The notes under the pieces: model-generated
Seen by the model: only the letters and a program-made list of their open reading frames with translations
The model's database searches: none
Told to the model about the DNA's origin: nothing
Assembly: GCA_012295275.1 (NCBI GenBank)
Contig: CM022667.1
Coordinates: 6,427,685 to 6,491,684, forward strand
From: Chrysomallon squamiferum
Lineage: Eukaryota; Mollusca; Gastropoda; Neomphalida; Peltospiridae
Length of the DNA stretch: 64,000 bases
Reading direction: 5' to 3'
Shown here: positions 12,213 through 24,106 of the stretch, piece by piece
Layout: each line of letters starts with the position of its first letter
How positions within the stretch are numbered: position 1 is the stretch's first letter
Translations under genes and position numbers: made by a program

Positions 12213-15000
12213 TGACCCTGCAAAAATAATTTGGAAGCATTTGGACATTTTGGGTGTTGACTTTTTTGACTTTCTAATTCAATGAGAATTAAAAAAAGTC
12301 AGAAATTCTCTCAACAAACAGAAGAGATCTGAACTGTATGACAGCTGATAGTAACATATTTAATCAAATGAAGAATATAACAGATAAAAAAGAAAGCAAA
12401 ATGTTTAAATATTTAAATTGTGGTGTGAAGGACATATCCTATAATGCATTTAATTACTGACTAGTTAATCAACCTATTTATTTCAATAATAGTTCAGTTT
12501 ATAGTGTCAGATGTTGTACTGAATATTTTATAACAATTAAATGTTTTGGTGCATGTGGCAATACAAAATTCTTGTATTCTTTGTTCGTTTTCACTTCATT
12601 AAGTATTTCCTTCTCTTCATCAGCTATGACACACATGCTTATACTGACCAATGTAAGTAATAATTTAAAAATAGCAAAAAACAAAACTAATAATAATAAT
12701 TATAATAATAATAAATTACATTGTTTTAAAAGGAATTTTTATTATTTCTAATGTAAGTAAATAAAACATAAATAAAGACATTTTGAAAAGAGACATGCTT
12801 TTCTACTTTGGATATCAATTTCGTGATTGTTTTGATTTGATTTATTTTGTAAAATAATTTTCTTTTATACTACATTAAAATGTATAAATGCATTAAATAC
12901 CAGGAGAGCACAAGAAAGTGAAAACACTGATTTCCATTATGTTCTTAATATTTAATTCAATGTGTCTGTTGGCATTTCACCAAAGTTGAAGATGATTACA
13001 AGAAATCTTTTAACTTCAGTAATTTCATGAAATGATTCCTATCAGTCAACAGTGCACAATTTGAATTCAGGCAGCTATATTTATGCTTGTAAACCCAAGA
13101 TGCAGTTTTCAAAATCAATGCTGCTCTGTTATAACATAAGGAATTTTGTTACAATAAACTGATAATTTCAAAAGATTCTGTTGGAAATTCACTGAAATCT
13201 ATGCAAAAAGAGTAGAGAAAAAAATAATAATAATAATAATAATAAAAACTAAGAAAATCAATATTAACATTTGACAATATTATTGTCCAGTTATTTTTGT
13301 TGTTTACAGAGCCTTCAGAGGTGATCTTTTCTACATCTTAGACATTTCCCAAAAGTAACTTTATGTTTTAATATCCAGTCTTGTGTAAATATGTCTGAAA
13401 CAGCTAATCAAATTTAATAAACATTGGTGATACTGACAGATAAGCAAAGAAGATCAGTTTGTATTCAATCACATAACACATTTTTGACAATCATTGTTGC
13501 TTATTCAACACTGTTTCAGCTGACAGTTTTCGGATAGTGTGGTGTCCTAATGCAAGTCTGTTCAAGCTTTGGCAAACAGGCCCAAGTTTTTAAAAAATAG
13601 TCACTAATGGACTTTTTTTCCAGCGTTTTGTTTTTTTTCTTTGGTGATTTATTTTCCTGTGATTTGTTTTCATTTCCCAAATGCATATGCCCTACCAGAA
13701 CTCACATCCAAATACCTGAGAACACAGTAGAAATATAAAACCAGCTAATGGTAGTATGAACCAATGACTTTTTTAAAATTAAAATAGGAGACTCATTATT
13801 TGCATATATAATAGTACATGTTTTAGAGATTGAGAGCTTTTTGTTTCAACGAAAAAGAATGAAAAATAAATTTTTAACAAATTTGTTTATATGACCAGTT
13901 GACGGAACGTTCAAATATTTTTTCAAATTTCTGTTTTAAAACTGAAACCAAGGCACTATAATGAATTTATCAGGGAAATCTTCCAAATATCAGGTCATTA
14001 ATATCATTCTTAGACGCAGGATGACCTATAATGCATTGAAAATGGAAAGTAAATAATAGAAAACAGAATTATACTGTTTTTGAAGACAATCTTTTATAGG
14101 ATTATATATGTGAAATTCCACCATCTTCAGCATAACAGCATATTTACATCTACATCTTTGTGAAACTGGTTCTTTTTCTTTTCTTTTGTGGGGTAATGTC
14201 TTCTGGCTCATTACCTCTGAAATCAGTAGAATAAACAAACTCTTCTATGCAAATGTATGGTTCAGACTTTAAAATAACAATTTCTGTGTTACATTTTAAC
14301 AGCAATTATGCTTCTCTGTCTCAACAGATTTCATAAAAAATTCAACATGCAGATTACATTTGTATAAACAACATTTTAGCAATAAAATGAAGTCATTGTG
14401 ACATACTAAAACCATTTCACTTCTAAATGATGTATCTATATATTTGTTACTGTTTATTAAGTCTACTAGAAAAAAACTGATACGTGTTTGAAACAAATTC
14501 CATTAACACTTAACTGCATTGTAACATTATCTGATGCAAGGAGTTTGTGAACAATATTACAGTGAACAAGGCATAAAACTGGGACAGAACCTGAGAAAAT
14601 GCAGCTTACAACATTTGTGTGCACTGTTACCCCAGATGACTTTGTGCAAGTGTGCAATCTGATCATGGTTTATAGAGTCAATCACTTTGATAGGGTTTCT
14701 GTAGTGAGTGAATCTATTAAAATCTATTAAAATGAGTATATTATTATGATCTTCAAATGTTCGTAACATCTCTTTTCTCAGTCAGCAGATCAAACATATC
14801 TCAACAGTTCATTTCTTGTATTGACATATAAGCATTTTCATACACAAAGTATTAAAAACAACAGAACCAAATTCACTTATTTTTGTATGACACAGATGTA
14901 ACATGTTATTGCGCATACTTAAAATTCTGAAATACTTGTGTTACTTATTGTGCCATATGTGTTTGAACTTTGATAAAATAAAAAAATGTTGAACAAAACA
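12213..15000. other. Intronic/intergenic stretch without recognised gene
   Basis: Read on both strands. It holds AT-rich sequence, short AAT runs (near 12690 and 13225) and several short frames with no recognisable domain or consistent splice borders. If D1 is one gene this is intron. Confidence 0.5.
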
Positions 15001-15024
15001 GAATGTTAGTATCAAATTAAAATA

Positions 15025-18000
15025 TTATTTAACAGTATCAAACAAAAATATCCCAATTTCTGTTTCACAATTCAAGAAAACATTTAGGTTACATACATCA
15101 GTAGGAGTGTTATTCATATTTATCAAAATTATGTTGTAGCGGACTGTCATGATATTGGAATATTTGTCTTCAATCACCTGTGAACAGTAAATGTTAAAGC
15201 ATACATTTTCACATTTGCTACCTTCAGCTCTTATTTCTAAATCTCCAGCATCATAGTCTTCAGCCAACTGGTAAAATCACTGCTGGATCGTTTTCATATG
15301 TGATATTATACCAGTGTGAATATCCAGGTACAGTAGACAGCACCCAACCAATATATGCCACCCTGGTATCTTCATTCATTTGGAAATGTCTAACTTTTTT
15401 CCTTATGAACAATGAAGCACTGAGACTGTCATCTGATAGACTTGTAAATGAACATGTAATTAATGTTTTGATATTATAAACTAATTTCTCAATACTGTAT
15501 TGTTCCCCTACTTCTGACACCTGAAATAATTTGTTGTCTGCTTTTTGGCCTAGTACATTTTTTCTGAATAACAGCTGTAATTTAAGAGCTTTTCTCTTTT
15601 CTGTAAAAGAAGGAATATCCTTCAGACATTGATCTACTGTTTCGGGATACTGCCATAAAGTATAATATAGAATGTCATTTATGAAATTTCCTTCTATTTC
15701 AATTGGTCCTTTTCTTTCTTTTCTGTAACCCTTCGTTTTACTTGTAACAATTCTCTATGTTTTCTTCTATATCCTTCAGTCTCATATTGTACATTTGGCT
15801 ACAGTTTCTTCCTTCTTTCCGTGACATGTCCAAGTAAATATCCCTTTTTCCAGGAGAAAGAGTTCAGCCATTCTCTAGTTTTATTAAGTGAAAACATTAT
15901 GTAACATTCATTACATAATGTTGATGCAACAGGTCTGAAAGGTGTTAATGCATACAAAAGTACAAATACTCTCTCTGGGAACTGATAGAGTTTCCATGGC
16001 TAATGCTGTGTCACTGTCAACATCTTCAAAACAACTGCCTGGCAGATCTTTGGTTGCTTTATTAAGCAATGTGTATCAGGAGTCAAAAATTTGTTGCAAT
16101 ATGGGACAAGTTTCACCATCAAAATTGTCTTGTTGCATAAGTCATTTATATAGTTATATTTGTCATCTGTTTTCATTATGTCTGGAAAAGTTACTCCACA
16201 TAGTACATCTGAACAATCTCTTCGTGCAGTATCAAGGAATTTGTGTAGGTGCTGATATATTTTGTTTCCATTGAGCAGCGAGCAATTCTTACTTTCTACA
16301 GCTCTCCAAAATGGTGCTGTCACTACTTTAGAACAAAGTCCTAAAGCTTTTATGATGACCAGATATTTTGTTTCATTTATGTCATACAACAGTACCTTTT
16401 GGTGTTTGTTTGTTGGCTTGTTCACTTTATCAAAAAGTTCCTTAATGTCATCCGACAAATAGAAGATTATTTCAGTATTATAAAATAAATTATTAAATCT
16501 ATTGCCTCTGAATGCTGCAAGTAAATGAGACAATTGTTTTGATGTTTTACAGTATTTATCCAGCAGAAATGTTTTGAAATCAACATAACATCCATTTTTT
16601 TCATCTCCTCCTCTTCCTAAACATTTGCTTGCTGTTCTGACTAGTCTGACTGACCCACTTACTTCTTTTGTACAGAAATGACAAGTCTCTACATAAACAC
16701 CCATTGATCCCTCTTTTGCGCTACTTTCATAATTTTGTATTACAGTATCACATTTCTGCAAAATTAACAAGAATATGCAGTCCAAAGTAGAAGTTATTAA
16801 GTCTGGACATTGTTTCCTGCTCTGTCATTCCAACAACTGTACAATGAGGCTAATAGCTCGTCTCTGTAAGCTGTAATAGATTATGACATTTATTCTCTGT
16901 GGCTGTCTGTCTGACATTGTATTTTTTATGTTAATTAACATCTTCTTTCCAGCTGGTGTATATGTACATTCTTCAATGTCATTAACGATGGATTTCAGAG
17001 TATTTAAGCAATTTGCGTAACTTTTATCAGACTTATCTCGCAATCCAAGTACCCACTCTTTTGCTTTATCATCCCTCACAGAACACATTTTGTGACTGTC
17101 ACCATTCTTTCTACGTTCATCAGATAGTAAAGTTGTATTCATTTTATCAGACGATCCTTCAGAAATCTGCATATAAGAAACAGTTACTTGCTGATCAGCA
17201 ATTTTATTAATGGTTGACACTGAAGGTAGTTTGGTCAGCCACATAGATCACTACTTTGACAATATGGTGCACACCGACACCCTCAGCCAACAGATTCATA
17301 CACAACAGACTGTCTCTAGTGTATAGGCATTCTTTTCCAATTCAATTGTGGTTATCACATTAGATTTGTCATCTTTCAGTAACTGTTCCATGCATGTTAA
17401 ACTTTGCTTCAAAATACAATGCTATGTGTTTCACATTCATGTACAGTGCTCATTGTTTCTTCTAACTTCTCATTCAGAGCCTTTTTTTCCTTTTCTGATG
17501 TAATGGCCATTTTTTCAAAATCTTTATCTCTTTCTTTAATGACTTGCATATTCATGTTACATATTTCATATTTCGTGGCATTTTTTTTTTTTTTTTGAAT
17601 AACAGTTTTTTTGTTTATCCTCAGTTCTTCATTTTTCTTTCTTAAAACTTCATTTGAAAATTTATTTTTTGCTTTTTAAGTTCCTGCACTATTTTGGAAA
17701 GAGTTTCTGCCTCTGCATTTGTAGCAATTTTTTTTTTTACTGTATTTGAAGTTGCTGGCCTAATTACTGGTGATGATAACTTGAATTTAGATGGTGTATT
17801 CAGCATATTTTTCTTTTTCTGACCTTTAAGTCTGGCACATTTTTTTTCACTTCATATGCTTTTGTTCTTAAAATATTACTGGAACAGTTCATAGCTGAAG
17901 CTAAATCATTTATAGTACAGCCTGTGCCTTTGTTTTTTGTTATTTTAAGATAATAATGAATCAACATTTCATTTGTGTTACTTGTTACCAAGTCAGGGTC

Positions 18001-18198
18001 AAGTTCACGTTTTAGTAAAATTTTTGCAGCATCCATGGCTTCTTGCAGATTAATATGTTTCATAGAAATTCCACAGGTATTAACTGTGTAGAATTGTAAA
18101 CTTTTCTTATCTCCAGGAAATTCATCTACTTGAATGTGTACAACAATACATATTTTAATCCGTTTCCAGTAGAAGTTATAACAGATGTATACCCACAA
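15025..18198 (-). pseudogene. Frameshifted multi-domain gene of an uncharacterised, probably mobile family
   Basis: Consecutive minus-strand frames read collinearly. 18198-17800 holds a helix-turn-helix-like segment (CTINDLASAMNCSSNILRTK). 17730-17400 is a charged coiled coil (for example DKDFEKMAITSEKEKKALNE) broken by frameshifts. 17244-16825 and 16785-16000 form the central part, with a Cys-rich CHFC...CLGRGG segment. 15780-15260 contains ALKLQLLFRKNV and then a Tudor-like tail, VAYIGWVLSTVPGYSHWYN. 15267-15025 holds the closing AEDYDAGDLEI. I recall this C-terminal pattern from uncharacterised proteins repeated in cnidarian and mollusc genomes. Frame changes near 17650, 16800 and 15265 indicate decay, though some could be introns. 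It lies in the presumed D1 intron on the same strand. Confidence 0.55.
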
Positions 18199-18200
18199 TG

Positions 18201-19493
18201 TACCTCACATCCACAGAATAAAAAAGAAAAAGAAAGTGGAAATAATTCAAAAACAGCAGATACCTGTCACTGACAGATGTAAAACAAAGATTATGAACAG
18301 CTGTGTGTTGCTTAAGATTCAATGATGAACTAAAATAGATGTCATCTTATAACACTACTGGTTACAGATACAGGTAAATAATACACAAATGAAACTAAAG
18401 TACACTGCAGGTATATAGAACAATTATGCATATCCCGATATGCAACATGGACAAAGAAAAACACATACTAATCTGTATTTTGATAATAGAAATAATAGAT
18501 AAATAATATTTGAAAAATACTACAGTACGGAATTTCAAACATGTATAAAGTTTGGCATGAAGACGAATTTACAGCAAAGCATAAATGAATGAATGAAGAA
18601 AATTAGATAGAAACCTTTTCCACCTTTGCAGTAATTATTATTCAGTAATAGACATCTATAGTTTCCATATGGCATTGATTTTATGATACAGTTCCCCAAA
18701 ATACTTTTAATAATCAACGTTCGATGCAGCCACCTTTGATTTCGATCGTAAGTTTCCGTGCGCGCTCGTAAACCGCCTGATCGGGGTTTTAAACTTCCAC
18801 ATTAAATTATTTAGCTTCCATTTTTCAGGACTTTTTATGATTTACACTGATAAATGTTAGGATGGTTGTTCATATTACCAAACCATGATGTCACGCGCCT
18901 CTTCTAACTACTTTTTTAACTTAATCAAACTTTTCAAACTGGATTATTTTTGTGTAAATACGTGCAAAATAAACTGAAATTATAATGCGTAATAAGATTA
19001 ATGTATTAACTTTCGTAGTTGTCAATGTTCCCCCTCTCAGAACCCAGCAGAAAAAAAACATTAAATCGACGAAATTTCTTGAGGCTTTTTTTTTTCGTGT
19101 TGTAATTTGTGCCGTTACGAGTTATCGTTCCTGTTGGTCGATCCTACTAATGGCAAACTATCCGAGCCTTCTTCAACTCTTTGTATGTTATACGCTAGAA
19201 TTGGGACATATGAAAATATCATGCACTGTACAAGTTATTAAAATATAAACAACATGCACTGAATGATAATAATTTTATATGTTAGCGTTTCTTAATAATA
19301 TAATTATTTCAAAAGCCTCATTCCTTTCTAGTTCAGTAGTTGTACACAATTCGGGGGTGACTTCATTCAGTAGGACATAGGAGTTACATGGAAGAAACCG
19401 ACTTATTCGTTTTAAACAAAATAAAACGATAATATATGCGTGTGAAACTGGTGACAAATGATAAAATGAATTTAGAATTTTTTTTATACATAC
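18201..19493. other. Stretch without recognised gene upstream of the old coding relic
   Basis: Contains a short higher-GC patch with several CpGs (18755-18785) but no supported exon. It is presumably the first part of the D1 intron. Confidence 0.4.
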
Positions 19494-19551
19494 CTAGACA
19501 AAAATCAACAAGCAGAAGAAACGTCCACGGAAACATTAGCATAAACGCCAT
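19494..19551 (-). CDS. Gene D1 leader exon (signal peptide)
   Basis: On the minus strand an ATG at 19551 opens a 19-residue hydrophobic leader containing MFPWTFLLLVDFCLG. It ends in phase 1 at CTAG|GTATGT. The homologous leader at 62956-63019 (CMFLWIFLLHSDICLG) has the same donor phase and the same relation to a V-like exon. Flanking DNA is also homologous: ACTTCCTGCA...GTCGTGATT occurs near 19888 and near 63362. The start is chosen because it is the first ATG of the hydrophobic stretch and is conserved in the paralogue (ATGGCG). Confidence 0.7.
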
Positions 19552-20104
19552 TTTCTATCAGACCATCTATTTCCTTACTTCGATGAGGCTATTTGGGCGA
19601 ATATATTTTACAGAACTGGTTTAGGTTTACAAGTGCAGAGAAGCGCGTGAAAGATAAACCAGTTTTGTTTAGTTTATAGTATAATACAGAATACAAATAA
19701 ATACGCCGACAGGTATTTGAAAATAACGAATTTAAGATTATTTTCCACGACTTTTATATTTCATAAAAATATATACAACAACAACAAAAAAGAATAATCA
19801 TTATGTGCATAATTATGGTTTGATGAATTTACATTTTGAAGTCTGGAAACGAATAACAGCAAGTAACTCCGATGACTACACTTGCGATAATTTACTTCCT
19901 GCATTTGTCGTGATTGTATTAAACAGATACGTGAGTTTGTTCTTTAAATTTAAAAATTCATTATATCATCCATATCATATTACTAGTAATAGGTATTATT
20001 TAACAGTACACAAACTGTACTGAAGTTATCAATAAAAATAAGTTCAGTCAATAAGAAAAATGTAGGTTAGGTTGGGTGACGTTTGTTAGATTAGATGATT
20101 AACA

Positions 20105-20225
20105 GTAAAATTTACTCTTACTTTGATAGAAAGTGGGTTGAGAGAGGGTTGCTGTGATCGTATGGTTGCAGTAAGACCAGTGCACAGAGGTAAGAATTCA
20201 AGATGGAAATGGCAGTAAGTTCAGT
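20105..20225 (+). repeat. Short interspersed repeat, copy 2
   Basis: Inverted partner of 11455-11575. The two copies enclose about 8.6 kb that includes the D1 leader and the 15025-18198 relic. Confidence 0.8.
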
Positions 20226-20267
20226 TTTTGTTATTTTCCAGATCTGACGAAATTGAGGGTCATCAAC

Positions 20268-20268
<1 letters not shown>

Positions 20269-20317
<49 letters not shown>

Positions 20318-20468
20318 CTCCCAAACAAAGTACCAGCTGGACACCCCCCTCATAAGCCACACACACACACACACACACACACATATTTCAAATGGAAATT
20401 ACTGATTCCAGTTATCTGGACTGTTTATCACGTGTGTTATGGACTGCTAGATTTGTTGTCATTCCTAG

Positions 20469-20527
<59 letters not shown>
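20269..20527. repeat. (AC)n and (TG)n microsatellites
   Basis: (AC)n at 20269-20315 and 20357-20383 and (TG)n at 20474-20527, separated by unique sequence. The AC and TG tracts could pair into a hairpin. Confidence 0.95.
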
Positions 20528-20530
<3 letters not shown>

Positions 20531-21109
20531 TAGTAAAGGTAAACTATGACAAAGACAAGGAACACATTATTTTTCACCCTAATCAAGACCAACAACATTG
20601 CCATATTAGACTTTTAAGAAAAATATATTTTGTAGAAAAAAAACAAAAATTGTATACTGTGCAGTATCCTTTAACATGACAGAGGCCCTGCTACGCCACA
20701 ATCAAAAGCTTTGACTAAAACATTTGGATAAACCAAAGTCAATTTCATTTGTATTCACATGCATGATAAAATGTTTGACAATTATTTAGTTTTCATTTGT
20801 TTATTTAATAATGGTTTATACAGTGACCATCACTATTATTATTATTATTATTATTATTATTTATTATTATTGCTGCTGTTGTTGTTTTAGCTTTTCTAAG
20901 TAGTAATAAATAAATCATTGCTACTGTAACAATAATTTATTAGATATGTATGTTCTAAGCTTTATTCTGCATTTATGATAACATACAATATATATATATA
21001 TTCCTTAACTGACATGAAAATGCCTCTCTATAAATATATATGTAATTAAATATATGCTTTTTTTGTTTTTTAATATACATTTTTTATATATTACATTTTA
21101 TAGATTAAA

Positions 21110-21176
21110 ATGATTCAGAACATCATATCTACAGTTACTCTGGTCGTCTGTCTTGCTGCTGTTGACTTGATTAAAG
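21110..21176 (+). CDS. Gene A exon 1: signal peptide
   Basis: ATG at 21110 opens MIQNIISTVTLVVCLAAVD, followed by LIK, and ends in phase 1 at AAAG|GTAACT. The same ...K|G junction is seen in gene B (SVVK|G). The strongly hydrophobic core marks a secretory leader. Confidence 0.8.
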
Positions 21177-24074
21177 GTAACTAAAGAGATATGTTTTATA
21201 CAGAAAAAATGTGAATATATCATTATATATGTCACATTTTCATAACTAACAGTATCTTTCAGATATAGTGTATGTGTTTGAATCCCAAGTAAATTTAATT
21301 ATCCAGAATTTAACAACAATAATCGAACAAACATATAAGAACATTTAAACATTACCCAAATGCATAATGTTTAAGTAATAATAATAATTATAGTGTTTAT
21401 TTAAAGAAAATGAAGTTTTATAATTATCTCTAAACCATAACAAATATTATTAAAAAACACTGTCATCATATATAACATTGTTACACAGCAAACAAGTAAA
21501 AAAGCTTAAACCAATGTGGGTAATTAGTTTTATAGTATTTTCTGTTAATTACATTTTTGTTATTAAATGTCCTAGTAATTGTTTTTCACTTAAAAAACAC
21601 TTCCAACAACTTTTTTCAAATATTAATTCAGATAATTATATGGGTATGGGTGGGTGTCTAGTTGTGAATAGTTTGTAATATTTACTTTAATAATGATAAG
21701 TAATCAAGATTATATTAAGAAAATATCAGTTATAGTAGTTCTGAATTGTTTTCTTTCTTTTTGTTTTGTTTTTTGTTTTTTTGTTTTGTTTGTTTGTTGT
21801 AATTTTCTGCAAAATTGTTACAGATTTTTGAGTCCATGAAAGGAAAACTATTTACAACCACTTATACATAAGTGCCTCTTCAATAGTTGTGTCCTTGGTA
21901 ATACACACAGTCTACACTGACTAATGCAGTACTTTATTATCTAGGAAGTCAGACAAGAATATACGAAAATGGTGATCATTTAAAACTATTGATTGATGGT
22001 AAAAGAAGACTTTAGATTTTAACCCTTGAAATGAAGTTGGCAACAAATTATTTTTATATATGAATTCTGATATTTAAAAAGTCCTCTAGATTAAAATCCC
22101 CCTAATTCAATCACTCTGTTTGATCAGAAGCCTTCTTGCCTGAAAGCCCTATATTGATAATAGGTAGTATTAAAAAATAAAAAAAATAAAAAAATAAAGA
22201 ATCCTAGAGAAATAAAATTAAGCCTTAGATAAAAACTCATATTTATATTCTGCTAATGAAAGTCCTGATATTTACTTTGGGGTACTGTTTGTATACATCA
22301 AAACATTCATATTATGATTTTCTTACTTGTTATATGTCAGAATACAAACATCAACTAAGGGGTTTTGATAGTTCACGAGCTTCCATAATTCTGGAAAGAA
22401 CAGTGCTGGATCCTTGTTGCCCAAATGAATTGATGTATTTTATATTCTGAACCTCCCTTTACCCTTGTGAATTCTTCGCTGTCCTTATGCTGAGTAATGC
22501 ATGGAATTAAATTTGCTGTGAATTTAACACAAAGTTATGTATTGCACTTTAGCTTAAGGATTTGATGTTGTCAAAAATGAAATGCTGCATACAGTTATAG
22601 ATGAATTTGGAAGGATGTTAGGTTTTTACCATGAGGTGTGCTTTGCTATTCCTTAAATATACAGGGAACCACAAAAGAATGTCATTGCTGCTGCTATTTT
22701 GTGAAACTTCTGTGAAACAGTCTATAGCTGGTATTTTAACTGGATGAGAACTTTAAGATGTTTCAGTCACATGAATATGGAGACAAAAAATAAATCAAAG
22801 GATCAAAATATCTTGAGGGCACTTGAGAAATTGGTAAATTTCACTGGGAATAACAAATGATAATTAGGAAAAGCTTAATTAATGGTAGGTGTCTTTGGTA
22901 ATACATTTCTTCTATTTCTCTTCCATTTCTGCAGTGAATAATACACCAATAAAAATGCCAAATATGGAAAGAACATATCAAGGAAGATGGAAATATAACA
23001 ATGGCACATCCAGGGAATTAAAATGCGTGATAACTCATCAAGGCAGCAGTGAAAATTTTGAAAAAATGTTCATCATTATGTGATTTCTAATTTTTGTTGT
23101 TGAATTATGCATGTGCAGTAGAGCATCTATAATGTATATTAAATAACATTTAAAATCTGTCAACATAATGCCCTTTATGACTGTAGTTGAAAAATTGATG
23201 AATTCATGAGGGAAAAAATGTATTAATATTCCATAAGCAATAGTATGTGCCTAAAACAAATACAGCTAGCCTTCATTTAGGTATTTCTGCATAGATGTAT
23301 TCAGCCACATATGTGCCATTTCAGGATACACATATAATATTGGGAATATATATAACTAGCTTTTGTCTGTAATCCCTGAAGATATAAGGCAAAATCTTAA
23401 TACCTGAAATTTTGTAATGGGTCATTGTGTGTCAAATCATCCAATGGGTTAAACCTGACCAGGGTTTGGGAGATACGAGCCCTCAAATTTTCAGATTTTC
23501 AGCCAAAATGGGCGTTACCACCAACCTTTGAACCCTCATATCTCAGGAACTACTGGGCCAATCATCATAAAATTGGTATTGTTGAAAAGGCAATATGACA
23601 AGGATTCCAAATCAGTTTGAAGAATGTTGGGGTACACTGACGTTTTGACCTTTGTTAGGACCTTGTGGATCATGTGACCTTGAGATGACCTTTCTTGAAA
23701 TTTAATCCCCCACATGTTAACTAAAACATACAAAAGTTTCAGAGGAGTGACCTTTTTGGTTTAGCCACAATATAGGTTTAAAAAATGCATACCTGCATGG
23801 ATGATTGATACAATGCATTACAATGTACATTTTCTACACATATAGACTTCTCTGAGACCAAAAGCTCATCTCTGAAGTCAAAATCCACCTGACATATCTG
23901 AAGGAATGCCTGAAGGATATGAAAAGATGCCAAATGGCATAACATGTTCTACTCAATCAGTCCCAAAGGATTAATAGGAAGTGTGGATTCAGGCATTTCA
24001 GGAACTCTTTGAAATCCCCACTGAGCACATGGCCATTATATTACTATTAAAACTCCCTCTAGAATGCTACTACC

Positions 24075-24106
<32 letters not shown>

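Noticed and set aside
12499-12684. Small frame with a hydrophobic start and DEEKEILNEV, like a secreted peptide
   Set aside because: Isolated 61-codon frame in AT-rich DNA, no paralogue or splice context; could be chance.
14026-14769. Several 60-70 codon minus-strand frames
   Set aside because: Overlapping, no domain, no consistent borders.
20228-20533. His-Thr and Cys-Val repeat frames
   Set aside because: Translations of AC/TG microsatellites.
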